From Spirochaetales bacterium (GTDB lineage: Bacteria; Spirochaetota; Spirochaetia; DAHUYW01), in assembly GCA_027306915.1 (NCBI GenBank), contig DAHUYW010000012.1, positions 1 to 64,000 on the forward strand: a stretch of 64,000 bases of DNA, in the 5' to 3' direction. The notes below the pieces were generated by a model that had not been told where the DNA came from, ran no database searches, and was given only the letters and a program-made list of their open reading frames with translations. Below are positions 17,629 through 26,193 of this stretch, piece by piece; position 1 is the stretch's first letter; each line of letters begins with the position of its first letter. Made by a program: the position numbers and the translations under genes.

Positions 17629-19139
17629 TTCGCCCCGACCCCTCCTTCAATTGCGAGCAACACGTTTTCAACAGTCGCATCCTGCCTTCCCGGTACGAAT
17701 TCGCGACTGATCCTGCCGCCGTACATTACGACCAAGCGGTCGCAGGATTCCAGCAGTTCTCGAATTTCCTCCGAGACTATGAGAACGGCGACGCCGGATC
17801 GCGCCATATCATCGACAATCCGCATGATCTCGACCTTCGCCTGCACGTCGACGCCCTGGGTGGGCTCATGAAGCAACAGCAGCTTCGGTCCAATCCCTGC
17901 CACACGAGCGAACACGACCTTCTGCTGATTCCCTCCGCTCAGGAACGCCACTTCTTGATTTATCGAAGGGGTAACGACCCCAAGGGCCTTCACAAACTTC
18001 CGCACGTGCTCTCTTTCTCGGCGTCCATCAAGCCATCCTAGGACCCCGCTGAACTTTCTCAACACCGATAACGAAATGTTCTCTCCTACCGAACGGATGC
18101 CGAAGATCCCCAAGCCTTGTCTATCTCGAGGAACGTACGAAACACCGCTTAGAATCGCCTCTTCCGGTGATTCCGGGCGATAGGAAGAGTCAGCGACTGT
18201 AACAGCTCCCTCGCCCAAAGGCTCGAGTCCCGCGAGAGCCTGCACGAGTTGTTCTTTCCCACAGCCGTCAAGACCGGTAAGTCCGAGGATCTCGCCGGCC
18301 CGAATTCTCAGATCAATCTCGGTATAATATGGCGCTCGCGTCAGATTGTGGGTATCAAGCACGGTCGGAGCAGAAACGATTTCCACCTTGCGATGAAATG
18401 CCTCGACTTCAGAGCCGCTAATCAGACGCACCAGAATGTCCTGGGTGAGGTCTGAGACCTGGAATTCGCCCACCACTCCACCGTCCCGGAGCACGGTGAC
18501 ACTGTCACACAGCTCGAACACCTCCTCCAGGAAATGCGAGATGTATACGAACGACACACCCTGTGCAGCTAATCGTCTGACGAAGCTGAAGAGCACCTGA
18601 ACTTCGTTCTTGGGCAACGAGGCGGTCGCTTCATCGAGGACGATTATTCGCGCATTTGCAAAAAGTGCCTTAGCAATCTCGATCATTTGTCGCTCGGCGA
18701 CGCTCAGACCCTCGACTTTCCGACGGATGTCGACTTCGAGACCAAAAGCGGACAGACGTCGCTCGGCCTCGCGCGAGAGGGTTTTCCAGTCCACCAAGCC
18801 GAGTGCTCGGGTCGGCAGATTTCCACAGAATACGTTTTCGGCGACGGTAAGTGAGGGAACCAGCTGAGAGTGTTGATGAACATATCCTATGCCTACTTCG
18901 CGAGCCTTCGATGTCGTCATGTTTGAAACCAACCCGCCGGAGACGGAGATCTCTCCGCGATCCGCGGCATACATTCCGGTGAGGACATTCATCAATGTTG
19001 ATTTTCCAGCCCCGTTCTTACCCACCAGGCCCCGGATCTCCCCTTTCCGTAGTCGAAGATCCACTGAATTCAAAGCCCGCACCCCGGGAAACGTCTTCGA
19101 GACTCCACGCATCTCCAGAACGATCGAATCTTCTCCCAT
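17625..19139 (-). CDS. Sugar ABC transporter ATP-binding protein, RbsA/MglA type
   Basis: Double-ATPase subunit of 504 residues. The first domain has Walker A GKNGAGKST, signature LSVAERQM and Walker B IIVLDEATASL (Ala where Pro is usual). The second has the degenerate Walker A GLDGCGKEQ usual for this family, signature LSGGNQQK and LLLLHEPTQGVDV, with His in place of the Walker B Asp. The start at 19139 follows GGGAG; a GTG three codons upstream sits too close to that site. It energises the two permeases encoded immediately downstream. Confidence 0.93.
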   Translation of the reverse strand: MGEDSIVLEMRGVSKTFPGVRALNSVDLRLRKGEIRGLVGKNGAGKSTLMNVLTGMYAADRGEISVSGGLVSNMTTSKAREVGIGYVHQHSQLVPSLTVAENVFCGNLPTRALGLVDWKTLSREAERRLSAFGLEVDIRRKVEGLSVAERQMIEIAKALFANARIIVLDEATASLPKNEVQVLFSFVRRLAAQGVSFVYISHFLEEVFELCDSVTVLRDGGVVGEFQVSDLTQDILVRLISGSEVEAFHRKVEIVSAPTVLDTHNLTRAPYYTEIDLRIRAGEILGLTGLDGCGKEQLVQALAGLEPLGEGAVTVADSSYRPESPEEAILSGVSYVPRDRQGLGIFGIRSVGENISLSVLRKFSGVLGWLDGRREREHVRKFVKALGVVTPSINQEVAFLSGGNQQKVVFARVAGIGPKLLLLHEPTQGVDVQAKVEIMRIVDDMARSGVAVLIVSEEIRELLESCDRLVVMYGGRISREFVPGRQDATVENVLLAIEGGVGAK

Positions 19140-19285
19140 GCAGAACACTCCCGTTCATCCTGACTGCCGTCCAACCAGAGGGGAAATGTGGTCGCGAGAC
19201 CGGCGTTGTTGTGCGCCTTCCCTGTGCTTCTGCCGGTCCCACCGGTCTCGTCGATGCCACATTGCCGATACGGGTCAATTCTCCG

Positions 19286-20368
19286 CTACTTGTTGACCGA
19301 CACATTCCCCCACAGATGAGGATTGTCCACGTTCTCGGAAGTCACTCGCACCGTCGAGAGCTCAAGAACAGGAGTCCCGTCTTTGTTGATCACGACCTTC
19401 GAAGGAGACCAGAGCGCGCCTTCTTCCGTAACTGGGCCGGGCTCAACCGGCTGGCCTTTCAGAACTTGTGGAATGTACCTGAGAACGAGCGACCCGAAGT
19501 CGTTGACTGGCTGTCCTGAAGCCTCGTCCGACCAACCCTCACGGATCGCCTGAAGGCCGATTGGGCTCCCATCCACCGAGCAAATGAAGACATGCCCCGC
19601 TTCTCCCCGCTTGTGAAGCATACCCGCTTGCTTCAACGCTGACAGTGTACCGGAGATGTACACATAGTCCGAAGCAAGATAGATTGCGTCCAGATCACTG
19701 TTGGCCGAGGCTACGTCGAGAGCCGCCTGCTCTGCTTTTGCCGCATCCCAGTTTCCGACCTTTTCGATGAGCTGCACGTTCGGATATTGCTTGATGACAT
19801 TGTCAAAGCCGTCCCGACGCTGAACCCCCACGTTCTGACCTAGATCACCGGTGATCTCCAGAATCTTGCCCTTGACCTCGCCGTTGTACTTCTGCTTCAG
19901 GTACTTAACCGCAGACTCTGCCGCCTGCTCTCCTCCCTGAACGTTGTTCGACTCGACCGTCATGGCAACCTTGCATCCGGTTGTCCCCCGGTCGATGGTA
20001 AAGAACGGGATATGCGCCTGGTTCGCTTTCGCGACCGCCGTGCAGATTCCAGCGCTGTCTTGCGGCGTCGCGACGATGGCGTTCACGCCGAGCGAAATGA
20101 AGTATTGAATATCGCTGAGCTGCTTGGCAGCATCGCCGTTGGCGTTGGTTGTTACTACCTGCCAGCCCATCTTCTCCGCAGGCTGAACGAGGCTATTCTG
20201 AATGTCCAGCTGTCCTCCGATCAACGAAGGCGACGCGAAGCCAACCGTAATGCGCTTGGACGTGCCTTGTGCCGCTTCTGACTGTCCACCGGCGAGCACC
20301 GTCGCCCCGCCGAATACAATCATGCAACTTGCGGCAAGACACAGCACGAAGCCCTTCAAACTCCTCAT
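19286..20368 (-). CDS. Periplasmic sugar-binding protein, RbsB type
   Basis: Type I periplasmic binding protein of 360 residues. The signal peptide (MRSLKGFVLCLAASCMIVFGG...) ends near VLA, and the mature protein starts GGQSEAAQG, a spirochaete-type N-terminus. The Peripla_BP_4 fold is shown by GVNAIVATPQDSAGI, IPFFTIDRGTTGC and SDLDAIYLASD. The ATG at 20368 has GGAGGG 7 bases upstream; the open frame upstream has no signal peptide at its start. First gene of the importer-isomerase operon. Confidence 0.93.
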   Translation of the reverse strand: MRSLKGFVLCLAASCMIVFGGATVLAGGQSEAAQGTSKRITVGFASPSLIGGQLDIQNSLVQPAEKMGWQVVTTNANGDAAKQLSDIQYFISLGVNAIVATPQDSAGICTAVAKANQAHIPFFTIDRGTTGCKVAMTVESNNVQGGEQAAESAVKYLKQKYNGEVKGKILEITGDLGQNVGVQRRDGFDNVIKQYPNVQLIEKVGNWDAAKAEQAALDVASANSDLDAIYLASDYVYISGTLSALKQAGMLHKRGEAGHVFICSVDGSPIGLQAIREGWSDEASGQPVNDFGSLVLRYIPQVLKGQPVEPGPVTEEGALWSPSKVVINKDGTPVLELSTVRVTSENVDNPHLWGNVSVNK

Positions 20369-20422
20369 TTGGATTCCCTCCATGACTAGTACGAAAGCAG
20401 TTGTCTGCAAACCGTCCAATCC

Positions 20423-20493
20423 ACGATAAGCCATGAAAGAGGGAAGTGTCAACGAAATTTTTCGATTTGTTGAGTGCATTCTGAAAAATGAAA
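20423..20493 (-). promoter_or_regulatory. Promoter of the RbsB-type importer operon, with candidate operator
   Basis: Minus-strand -35 TTGACA (20447-20452) and -10 TATCGT (20423-20428), 18-base spacer. Just upstream are the inverted repeat CGAAA-TT-TTTCG (20453-20464) and the word GAAAAATGAAA (20483-20493), one mismatch from GAAATATGAAA at 27644-27654. The rest of the 20369-20763 intergenic region shows no gene; a weak stem GGTCGG-N10-CCGACC (20666-20687) lies downstream of the peptidase-like gene without a T tract. Confidence 0.45.
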
Positions 20494-20763
20494 TTATTGC
20501 CAGCTTGAACCATGTGCTTCGGGACCCTCGTCCTGCCAGTGGGTACCGAAAAGGCGCATCGGCTTCGACCCCAAAAAAACGAGCGGGCCTGCACGACCCT
20601 GCAGGATCAGCCCGTGGAGGTCTGGGATCTCTTCTCACGTTGAATCCTGCCGTTGCAAAGCGATTGGTCGGAAAGATCCTGCCGACCTTCGTGAGATAGG
20701 GGGAACATCTTGCGCAATTCCGGAGGTCGCCTCCAGAGGGTCCAACTCTAACCGGGATCGCCC

Positions 20764-21870
20764 CTATTTCACCAAAATCTCCGGCAGCTCAAAGGAACGT
20801 CCTTCCACGGCGTAGGTCTTCGTCGGCCACTGCCCCGTCACCGAGTACACGGCTGGGTTTCCGTCTCGGTTCACGCTGAGCTCCTCGACCTTGACGCCGG
20901 TGACCGTAATGAACCAGTCATATGCCTGATCCGCCGAGACCGTTGCCTCGTTGTCCAAACACAGGCTCGGCTCGGCAACGATGTACCCGGTCACGCCTCC
21001 AAGATAGTGTTGACGCCAGTCGTCCGGGTAGCCGTGATTCGAAAGTATGCGCTTTTCTGCAATCAGGATGTCCGTGAATCTGGCGCCCGGAACGCAAAGC
21101 GATATCGCGGCAGCTTCCGCGGATGAGGCGGCTTCGTAGGCCGTCTGCGTTCCTTTCGGAACCGCTCCAAACGAGACGAGTCGAGTCACATTTGCATGGA
21201 GGCCGAACTGCCGCACCGCCGAGTGAAGAAGCAAGAATCGCTCCAGAGGTTTGTCGGTGGGAACGGGGTGGCGATAGCGCGCGATGCGCTCGTCGCTTCC
21301 TACCAGGACCACATCGCACCGGATTCCGAGAGCCGCGTAGCTGGACTCAAGCATTCCCGCGATCTCTCTTTCCGTCATTCCGGGCGATGCGCGATCGGCT
21401 GTGGATCGCAGGATCCGTTCCGTTGCCGCTCCGAGCGAGCGGAGCCGGTCCATCTCCAGCTCGGTGAGCGGATAGTGCAGCGCCATCAAGGCCTTCGGTA
21501 GGAAGGTGGCGCCATCCATCGGGAAATCGCTGGCAAACCTCTTGCCTGCGATGAGCTCCGCCGCTTTGCCTTCAAGGGTAGATTCGTACCAATCTACCCT
21601 AACGTACTCAACCGCTATGCCAGAGAGCTCTTCTTCGATCAGCCGGGGCCCGTCCATCGGGAGTGCTACCAGAACGACCCTTTCCTGACTCACCAACAAC
21701 AACCCCGTGCCAATCTCGGATGGCACTACTACCTCGCTGCCACCTCCGCACGTTAGCCACGCAAAGTTGTCCTTTCTGCCGATAACAAACCCGTCGAGCT
21801 GAGTTCGCTCGAGGAGCTCCCTCACCCGTCGGATCTTCCGCTCGATCTCCACGCGATGCCCATTTGCCAT
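20764..21870 (-). CDS. M24-family (creatinase/aminopeptidase P fold) protein, probably not a metallopeptidase
   Basis: Protein of 368 residues with the N-terminal creatinase-like domain (LLERTQLDGFVIGRKDNFAWLT) and a C-terminal pitta-bread domain (SPGMTEREIAGMLESSYAALG). Metal ligands expected in M24 peptidases are largely missing: where the two Asp of the DxG...SDxTR block should be, the sequence reads HSAVRQFGLHANVTRLVSFG, so the second Asp is Asn, and the EPG glutamate block is absent. A His (HYLGGVTGY) and a late Glu remain. It may be a non-peptidase homologue or use another chemistry. Start at 21870 with GAGGG upstream. It is the last gene of the glycosidase-importer operon. Confidence 0.75.
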   Translation of the reverse strand: MANGHRVEIERKIRRVRELLERTQLDGFVIGRKDNFAWLTCGGGSEVVVPSEIGTGLLLVSQERVVLVALPMDGPRLIEEELSGIAVEYVRVDWYESTLEGKAAELIAGKRFASDFPMDGATFLPKALMALHYPLTELEMDRLRSLGAATERILRSTADRASPGMTEREIAGMLESSYAALGIRCDVVLVGSDERIARYRHPVPTDKPLERFLLLHSAVRQFGLHANVTRLVSFGAVPKGTQTAYEAASSAEAAAISLCVPGARFTDILIAEKRILSNHGYPDDWRQHYLGGVTGYIVAEPSLCLDNEATVSADQAYDWFITVTGVKVEELSVNRDGNPAVYSVTGQWPTKTYAVEGRSFELPEILVK

Positions 21871-21972
21871 TACCCTACCCTCTTGCTTCGCTCGAGCATT
21901 AGCGCATTCTCCCCCGCACACCAGCGGCGGGAGATCTTCGAAGCCCCCGGCGGCCGACTCGCCCTTTCGATT

Positions 21973-23250
21973 CTATCTCCGACTGGCAACGACGAGGCAA
22001 TCGGCGTTCGCCTGCACCATCTCGATGACAGAAACCTCGCCTTCACGCCGAAACGAGGGGGCGACGCTCGATCCGTCCTTGAGATTGAACCCCGTGACCG
22101 AGTAGCCTGACAAGTCGACGCGAATCCGAACATCATTGCTGTAGGGAACGTAGACGGCAATGTGCTCTCCATTCGGCGAGGCGGCAATCCGTATGTCCGG
22201 ATAGGCATTCACGAGGAGGTCGTTGCGGGGAACGTATTCGTGCATTGCGTGCTGCTCGAAGAGCCACTTCGAATGGCCCACATCCCAGCCTCCCTTGAAC
22301 CGCAGCGCCGTTCTCCAGTCGAAGGGGATCTTCGACCATTCCTCACTCGTGAAGGCGGAGCCCCGCTTGTGCCAGGACCAGACCCCGTGCGCCCCGTAGG
22401 TGAACCCGGCCTTGGCTCCGGAGAGCACGCTCTGCCAGAATGCCTTGCGCACGTGAAACTCGTCGAACCGGCCGTACTTCATGCCGTGACCGTGCCCTTC
22501 GTAGGACGGCTCCCCGTTTACGATCGGCCTCTTCACCGGATATCTCAGATAATCCTCAGCGAGCGTGTAGTTGAAGTGGTGCTCCTCGAGTCGATGGCCG
22601 GCCTGATACATGTAGAAATCGAGCCTCTCCGACCTCGCGAGCTGCTCGGGCAGGGTAACCCCCGGCTGAAGGTGAAAGGTCGTGAGCGCCATGGGATCGA
22701 TCGACTTTATTGCCTCGAGCGCCACGCGATAGTACTCGCTCGTCGCATCACTTAAGAAGTCCGTATCGCCGCTGATGAGGTAGATCGGCCCATAGGGTGC
22801 GAAGCTCTTCGCCACGAGCTCAGCATAGGGTCGCACGGATTGTAGAGGCATGACATGCGAAGGATCTCGACGGGAGAAGCGGGTATCCTTGACGTAGTTG
22901 CCCCAGAGTACCGTGAGCGCCGGAATGAACCCTCGCTCCACCGCCGCTTTCACCATCGCGACCGATTTCTCGAAGAAGGCTGCGTTCGGCTTCGAAAAGT
23001 CCCAAATCCCACCAGCCCGCACCTCGAATGGGAAGAGCCCGACGTAGGTGTCGCTCGCGTCGTGAAGAACGGGCAGTACGCTGATCTGCAGGGCGTTGAA
23101 GCCCTGTGCTTTTCGATAGTCGAGGTATTCGATCCACTCCTCGGTCCGCGCGTTGGAGAAAGCGCTCCATACCGTGTCCGCCAGATAGAAAAAGGGCCGG
23201 CCGTCGCGAGAGAAATGATCACCCGACCCAGAGACACTTATTCGGCTCAT
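21973..23250 (-). CDS. DUF4038 glycoside hydrolase, apiosidase-like (GH140 type)
   Basis: TIM-barrel hydrolase of 425 residues. The N-terminus FSRDGRPFFYLADTVWSAFS followed by YRKAQGFNALQISVLP is diagnostic of the DUF4038 family, whose founding member (Bacteroides BT1012, GH140) removes apiose side chains of rhamnogalacturonan II. Candidate catalytic residues are the Asp in YLISGDTDF (about 162) and the Glu in IVNGEPSYEG (about 247). A C-terminal beta domain (PNGEHIAVYVPYSNDVRI) follows. There is no signal peptide, so it acts on imported glycosides. The ATG overlaps the upstream epimerase stop (ATGA) with AGGAG upstream. Apiosidase specificity is inferred from family, and fits the apionate-pathway genes 26-30 kb away. 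Confidence 0.8.
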   Translation of the reverse strand: MSRISVSGSGDHFSRDGRPFFYLADTVWSAFSNARTEEWIEYLDYRKAQGFNALQISVLPVLHDASDTYVGLFPFEVRAGGIWDFSKPNAAFFEKSVAMVKAAVERGFIPALTVLWGNYVKDTRFSRRDPSHVMPLQSVRPYAELVAKSFAPYGPIYLISGDTDFLSDATSEYYRVALEAIKSIDPMALTTFHLQPGVTLPEQLARSERLDFYMYQAGHRLEEHHFNYTLAEDYLRYPVKRPIVNGEPSYEGHGHGMKYGRFDEFHVRKAFWQSVLSGAKAGFTYGAHGVWSWHKRGSAFTSEEWSKIPFDWRTALRFKGGWDVGHSKWLFEQHAMHEYVPRNDLLVNAYPDIRIAASPNGEHIAVYVPYSNDVRIRVDLSGYSVTGFNLKDGSSVAPSFRREGEVSVIEMVQANADCLVVASRR

Positions 23251-24275
23251 CGCACAACTCCTGCAAGCTCATTTTGTAGCACGCCGCTGGCCCGTCGCCA
23301 GGCCTCGACGATCCGATCATAGAAGGGGTAGTTGTCGGAATCCTCAAAACCTCCGTGTGTGAGAATCCAATCGACCGACCGTTTGATTCCTTCACGCCAC
23401 CGAATGGTGTAGCGGAAGCCGAGATCGTCATGAGACGCGCTATTGTCAAAGATATTGTCGTACTGAAAGTTCTCCTTGCACCAGCCGGCCAGCTCCGGAG
23501 CAACCCGCGCAAGGAGGTCAGTGGGGATATGAACGATCTCCGGAATGGGTACCCCGATGGCGTCGGCAGCGCATTGCCAGTAATAATCCCAGGTCATCCA
23601 CTCCTCGCCTGTCACGTTGTAGGACTTGCCAAACGACACGGGATTTCCCACCGCATTTGCGAAGGCCTTCGCGACGTCTGCCGCGTGACAGGCAGACCAG
23701 ATGGACGTTCCGTCTCCGTGGATGATGATTGGTTTTCCCTTGCGGATTCGATCGAGGTGGTAGCTTCCGCCTCGAAACGAATGAACCGGCGGCCACCCCT
23801 CCCTGTAGGTCGCTGCCGGCCGAAGGATCGTGACTTTGAAGTCCCCCCGCGCGTGACTTGCGAAAAGCAGCTCTTCGCACGCTGCTTTGTCATAGGCGTA
23901 CTGAAAGGATTCCGACGGAAGGCGTTGCGCATCCTCGCGGATCGGATAGCTCGCTCCACGCTTGCTGTATACGTCGACCGTGCTGCAGAAAATGAGCTGG
24001 TCGATTCTGCTCCGAAAGACCCTCACATCACTCTCAATGTCGGACGGCCTGAAAGCAATCATGTCGATGACGCAGTCGAACCTTCCTGCCTTCGCGCCCA
24101 GAAGTTCGAACGAGCGCGGGTCGCTGCGGTCGCCCAGGATGCGGTGAACGCCCGCCGGAAGCTCCGACCCACTCTTCCCGCGATTGAAGAGCGTCACCTC
24201 GTGACCGGCCTCGACGAGCAACCGCGTCATCGGACCGCTGATGTTGCCGGTTCCGCCAATCATAAGCACTTTCAT
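23247..24275 (-). CDS. NAD-dependent epimerase/dehydratase family protein
   Basis: Extended short-chain dehydrogenase of 342 residues. The nucleotide-binding motif is GGTGNISGPMTRLL, a variant of GxxGxxG with Asn-Ile, as in the isoflavone-reductase-like or mRNA-binding SDR subgroup. The active-site segment reads STVDVYSKRG and later YAYDKAACEE, giving the YxxxK pair. The C-terminal part (HGDGTSIWSACHAADVAKAF) is typical. The role may be oxidation or epimerisation of the sugar released by the neighbouring glycosidase (inference). Start ATG at 24275; 4-base overlap with the glycosidase gene downstream. Confidence 0.82.
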   Translation of the reverse strand: MKVLMIGGTGNISGPMTRLLVEAGHEVTLFNRGKSGSELPAGVHRILGDRSDPRSFELLGAKAGRFDCVIDMIAFRPSDIESDVRVFRSRIDQLIFCSTVDVYSKRGASYPIREDAQRLPSESFQYAYDKAACEELLFASHARGDFKVTILRPAATYREGWPPVHSFRGGSYHLDRIRKGKPIIIHGDGTSIWSACHAADVAKAFANAVGNPVSFGKSYNVTGEEWMTWDYYWQCAADAIGVPIPEIVHIPTDLLARVAPELAGWCKENFQYDNIFDNSASHDDLGFRYTIRWREGIKRSVDWILTHGGFEDSDNYPFYDRIVEAWRRASGVLQNELAGVVR

Positions 24276-24310
24276 CCTGCGACAGATCCTTTCGTGGAAT
24301 GCGATCCACC

Positions 24311-25177
24311 CTACCCCTTGACGGCGCCCGCGGTGAGCCCTTTTACGACCTGCTCCTGAAGAAGAACATAGACAAGGATAGCAGGTGCAACGAGAATCAC
24401 GGAGCCGGCCGCGAGGAGCCCCTGATCGCTTATGTATTCGCCGCGCAAGGAATAAACGGCCAGGTTCAGCGTCTTGAGCAGGGGATCCGTCAGCATGACC
24501 AGGGCGAACAGAAAGTCATTCCAGACGCCCAAAAAAACCAACATGATCACCGTCACGACCCCGGGAACCGAGATTGGAAGAACGAGCCTAAAGAAGGCCC
24601 GAAGCGGGCCGCAGCCATCAAGGATTGCGGCTTCAAGGAGCTCGTCAGGCACTCCCTTTCGCATGAAACCCGTGAGAATGAATATCGCGATCGAGAGATT
24701 GGTGACCACGTAAACAATCGTGATGCCGGGCCGGGTGTCGATGAGATGAAGATCGCGTATCGTGACGAAGATTGGAATTAGGATTGCCTGCACTGGAATC
24801 ATGATTCCGAGAATGAAGTAGGTATACAGAAAACTACCCTTTGTAAGCTTCGTAAGGTAGAACGCCGTCATCGAGGCGAGCAGCACCGTGATCGCGACGG
24901 TCACCGCAGCGTAGATCAGGCTGTTCGAGAGCGTCACGACGAGACGGATCCCGGCGAAGGCCCGCGGAAAGTTTTCCAGGATAACCGGGTGAGGAAGCCC
25001 AAAGGGATTTCCGTAGATCTGGTTATTGTCGCGAAAGGCGTTCATCGCTACCCAGACTAGCGGGAAGAGCGTCGTTACGCAGGCAACAACGAGGGCAAGA
25101 TACTTCACGAGTATACCGATCCTCCGCCGCGCCAAGGCCGCCCTGTCGATGAAAGCTCTTTGTGAAGATGTGCTCAT
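24311..25177 (-). CDS. Carbohydrate ABC transporter permease, MalG type
   Basis: Permease of 288 residues with six membrane segments, the first at about 22-46 (LVKYLALVVACVTTLFPLVW). The EAA loop is DELLEAAILDGCGPLRAFFR, and the C-terminus VVKGLTAGAVKG is the family standard. The ATG at 25177 is preceded by AGGGATTGGCG; a TTG two codons upstream is possible. It is the partner of the MalF-type permease whose stop lies 10 bases upstream. As in the first MalEFG system, no ATPase is encoded nearby. Confidence 0.93.
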   Translation of the reverse strand: MSTSSQRAFIDRAALARRRIGILVKYLALVVACVTTLFPLVWVAMNAFRDNNQIYGNPFGLPHPVILENFPRAFAGIRLVVTLSNSLIYAAVTVAITVLLASMTAFYLTKLTKGSFLYTYFILGIMIPVQAILIPIFVTIRDLHLIDTRPGITIVYVVTNLSIAIFILTGFMRKGVPDELLEAAILDGCGPLRAFFRLVLPISVPGVVTVIMLVFLGVWNDFLFALVMLTDPLLKTLNLAVYSLRGEYISDQGLLAAGSVILVAPAILVYVLLQEQVVKGLTAGAVKG

Positions 25178-25186
25178 CGCCAATCC

Positions 25187-26062
25187 CTAATAGTCGAAGC
25201 GTCGGATAACCGCACGCAGCACGAGAGTGAAAAACAGAGAGCCAAAAAGTATTACGATTGCCACGGCGCTTCCATATCCGTAGTTCGCATCGACGAATGT
25301 CCGAAAGTACATATAGACCGCAATGAACATCGAGCGTACCCCGGGTCCTCCCCATGTCATGATGTAAGACTGTTCGAAAGATTTGAAAGTCCCCGTCGTG
25401 ATAAGGATCATGCAGATGAAGATGATGTCCCACTGCGTGGGGATGACGATGCTCCAGAAGGTTCGAAACGAGCTCGCGCCGTCAACAAAACTGCTTTCGA
25501 TTATCTCCTCGGGAATCGACTGGATGCCGGCCAGCAAGATGATGACGTACAGCCCGATATACTGGTAGATCATCGGCGTCAGCACGGAATACAGAACGAC
25601 GTTCTTGTCGGAAAGCCAGTTTCGCTTCAACATTCCGAGCCCCACGTCCTGGAGAAGACGATTGATGGGGCTAATGTCGCTGTTGAAGATCAGGGTGAAC
25701 ATAAGAGAGACGGCGGCCGGAGCCAGCACGACAGGCAGGAACACAAGGGCGCGAAAGGTTCGAAATCCTCTGGCCGTTCGGTAGATGAGGTAAGCGAAGA
25801 TCAACCCGGCGCCCACTTGAATGACAAGCGCGGCAACGAGGGCTATCACCGTGTTCTGCATGACTATCCCAAAACTGGGACTCGTCATCATCGTCACATA
25901 GTTCTTCACACCAATGAACAGCGGTTTCGAGATGGCGTTCCATCGTGTGAGAGAGTAGTACACGGAGAAAGCGATCGAGACGATTACGAAGTACGTGTAA
26001 ACGATGAACGAAGGCCCAGCCAGAACGAACGGGGCCCATCGGTATTTCCGATATACTTGCAT
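25187..26062 (-). CDS. Carbohydrate ABC transporter permease, MalF type
   Basis: Permease of 291 residues with six membrane segments (first APFVLAGPSFIVYTYFVIVS at about 10-29). The EAA loop reads EEIIESSFVDGASSFRTFWS, with Ser-Ser in place of Ala-Ala, a tolerated variant. Start ATG at 26062 with AAGGGG 7 bases upstream. Middle gene of binding protein-permease-permease, followed by the epimerase, glycosidase and M24-like genes, so the importer probably brings in the glycoside that the two DUF4038 enzymes attack. Confidence 0.93.
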   Translation of the reverse strand: MQVYRKYRWAPFVLAGPSFIVYTYFVIVSIAFSVYYSLTRWNAISKPLFIGVKNYVTMMTSPSFGIVMQNTVIALVAALVIQVGAGLIFAYLIYRTARGFRTFRALVFLPVVLAPAAVSLMFTLIFNSDISPINRLLQDVGLGMLKRNWLSDKNVVLYSVLTPMIYQYIGLYVIILLAGIQSIPEEIIESSFVDGASSFRTFWSIVIPTQWDIIFICMILITTGTFKSFEQSYIMTWGGPGVRSMFIAVYMYFRTFVDANYGYGSAVAIVILFGSLFFTLVLRAVIRRFDY

Positions 26063-26193
26063 CGAGATCCCCTTGGAAGCAAACGGATTCGCTTCGCGTT
26101 TCGATCACAGAGAGAGGAACGCGGGATGCTCCTCTCTCTGGACGAAATCCCGTAGCTTTCAAGACCTGCCCGAATGCTTCCGCAAGACAAGAC

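Noticed and set aside
20722..20734. GGAGGTCGCCTCC hairpin downstream of the M24-like gene
   Set aside because: Stem of only five pairs with no T run on the transcribed strand; too weak for a terminator call.
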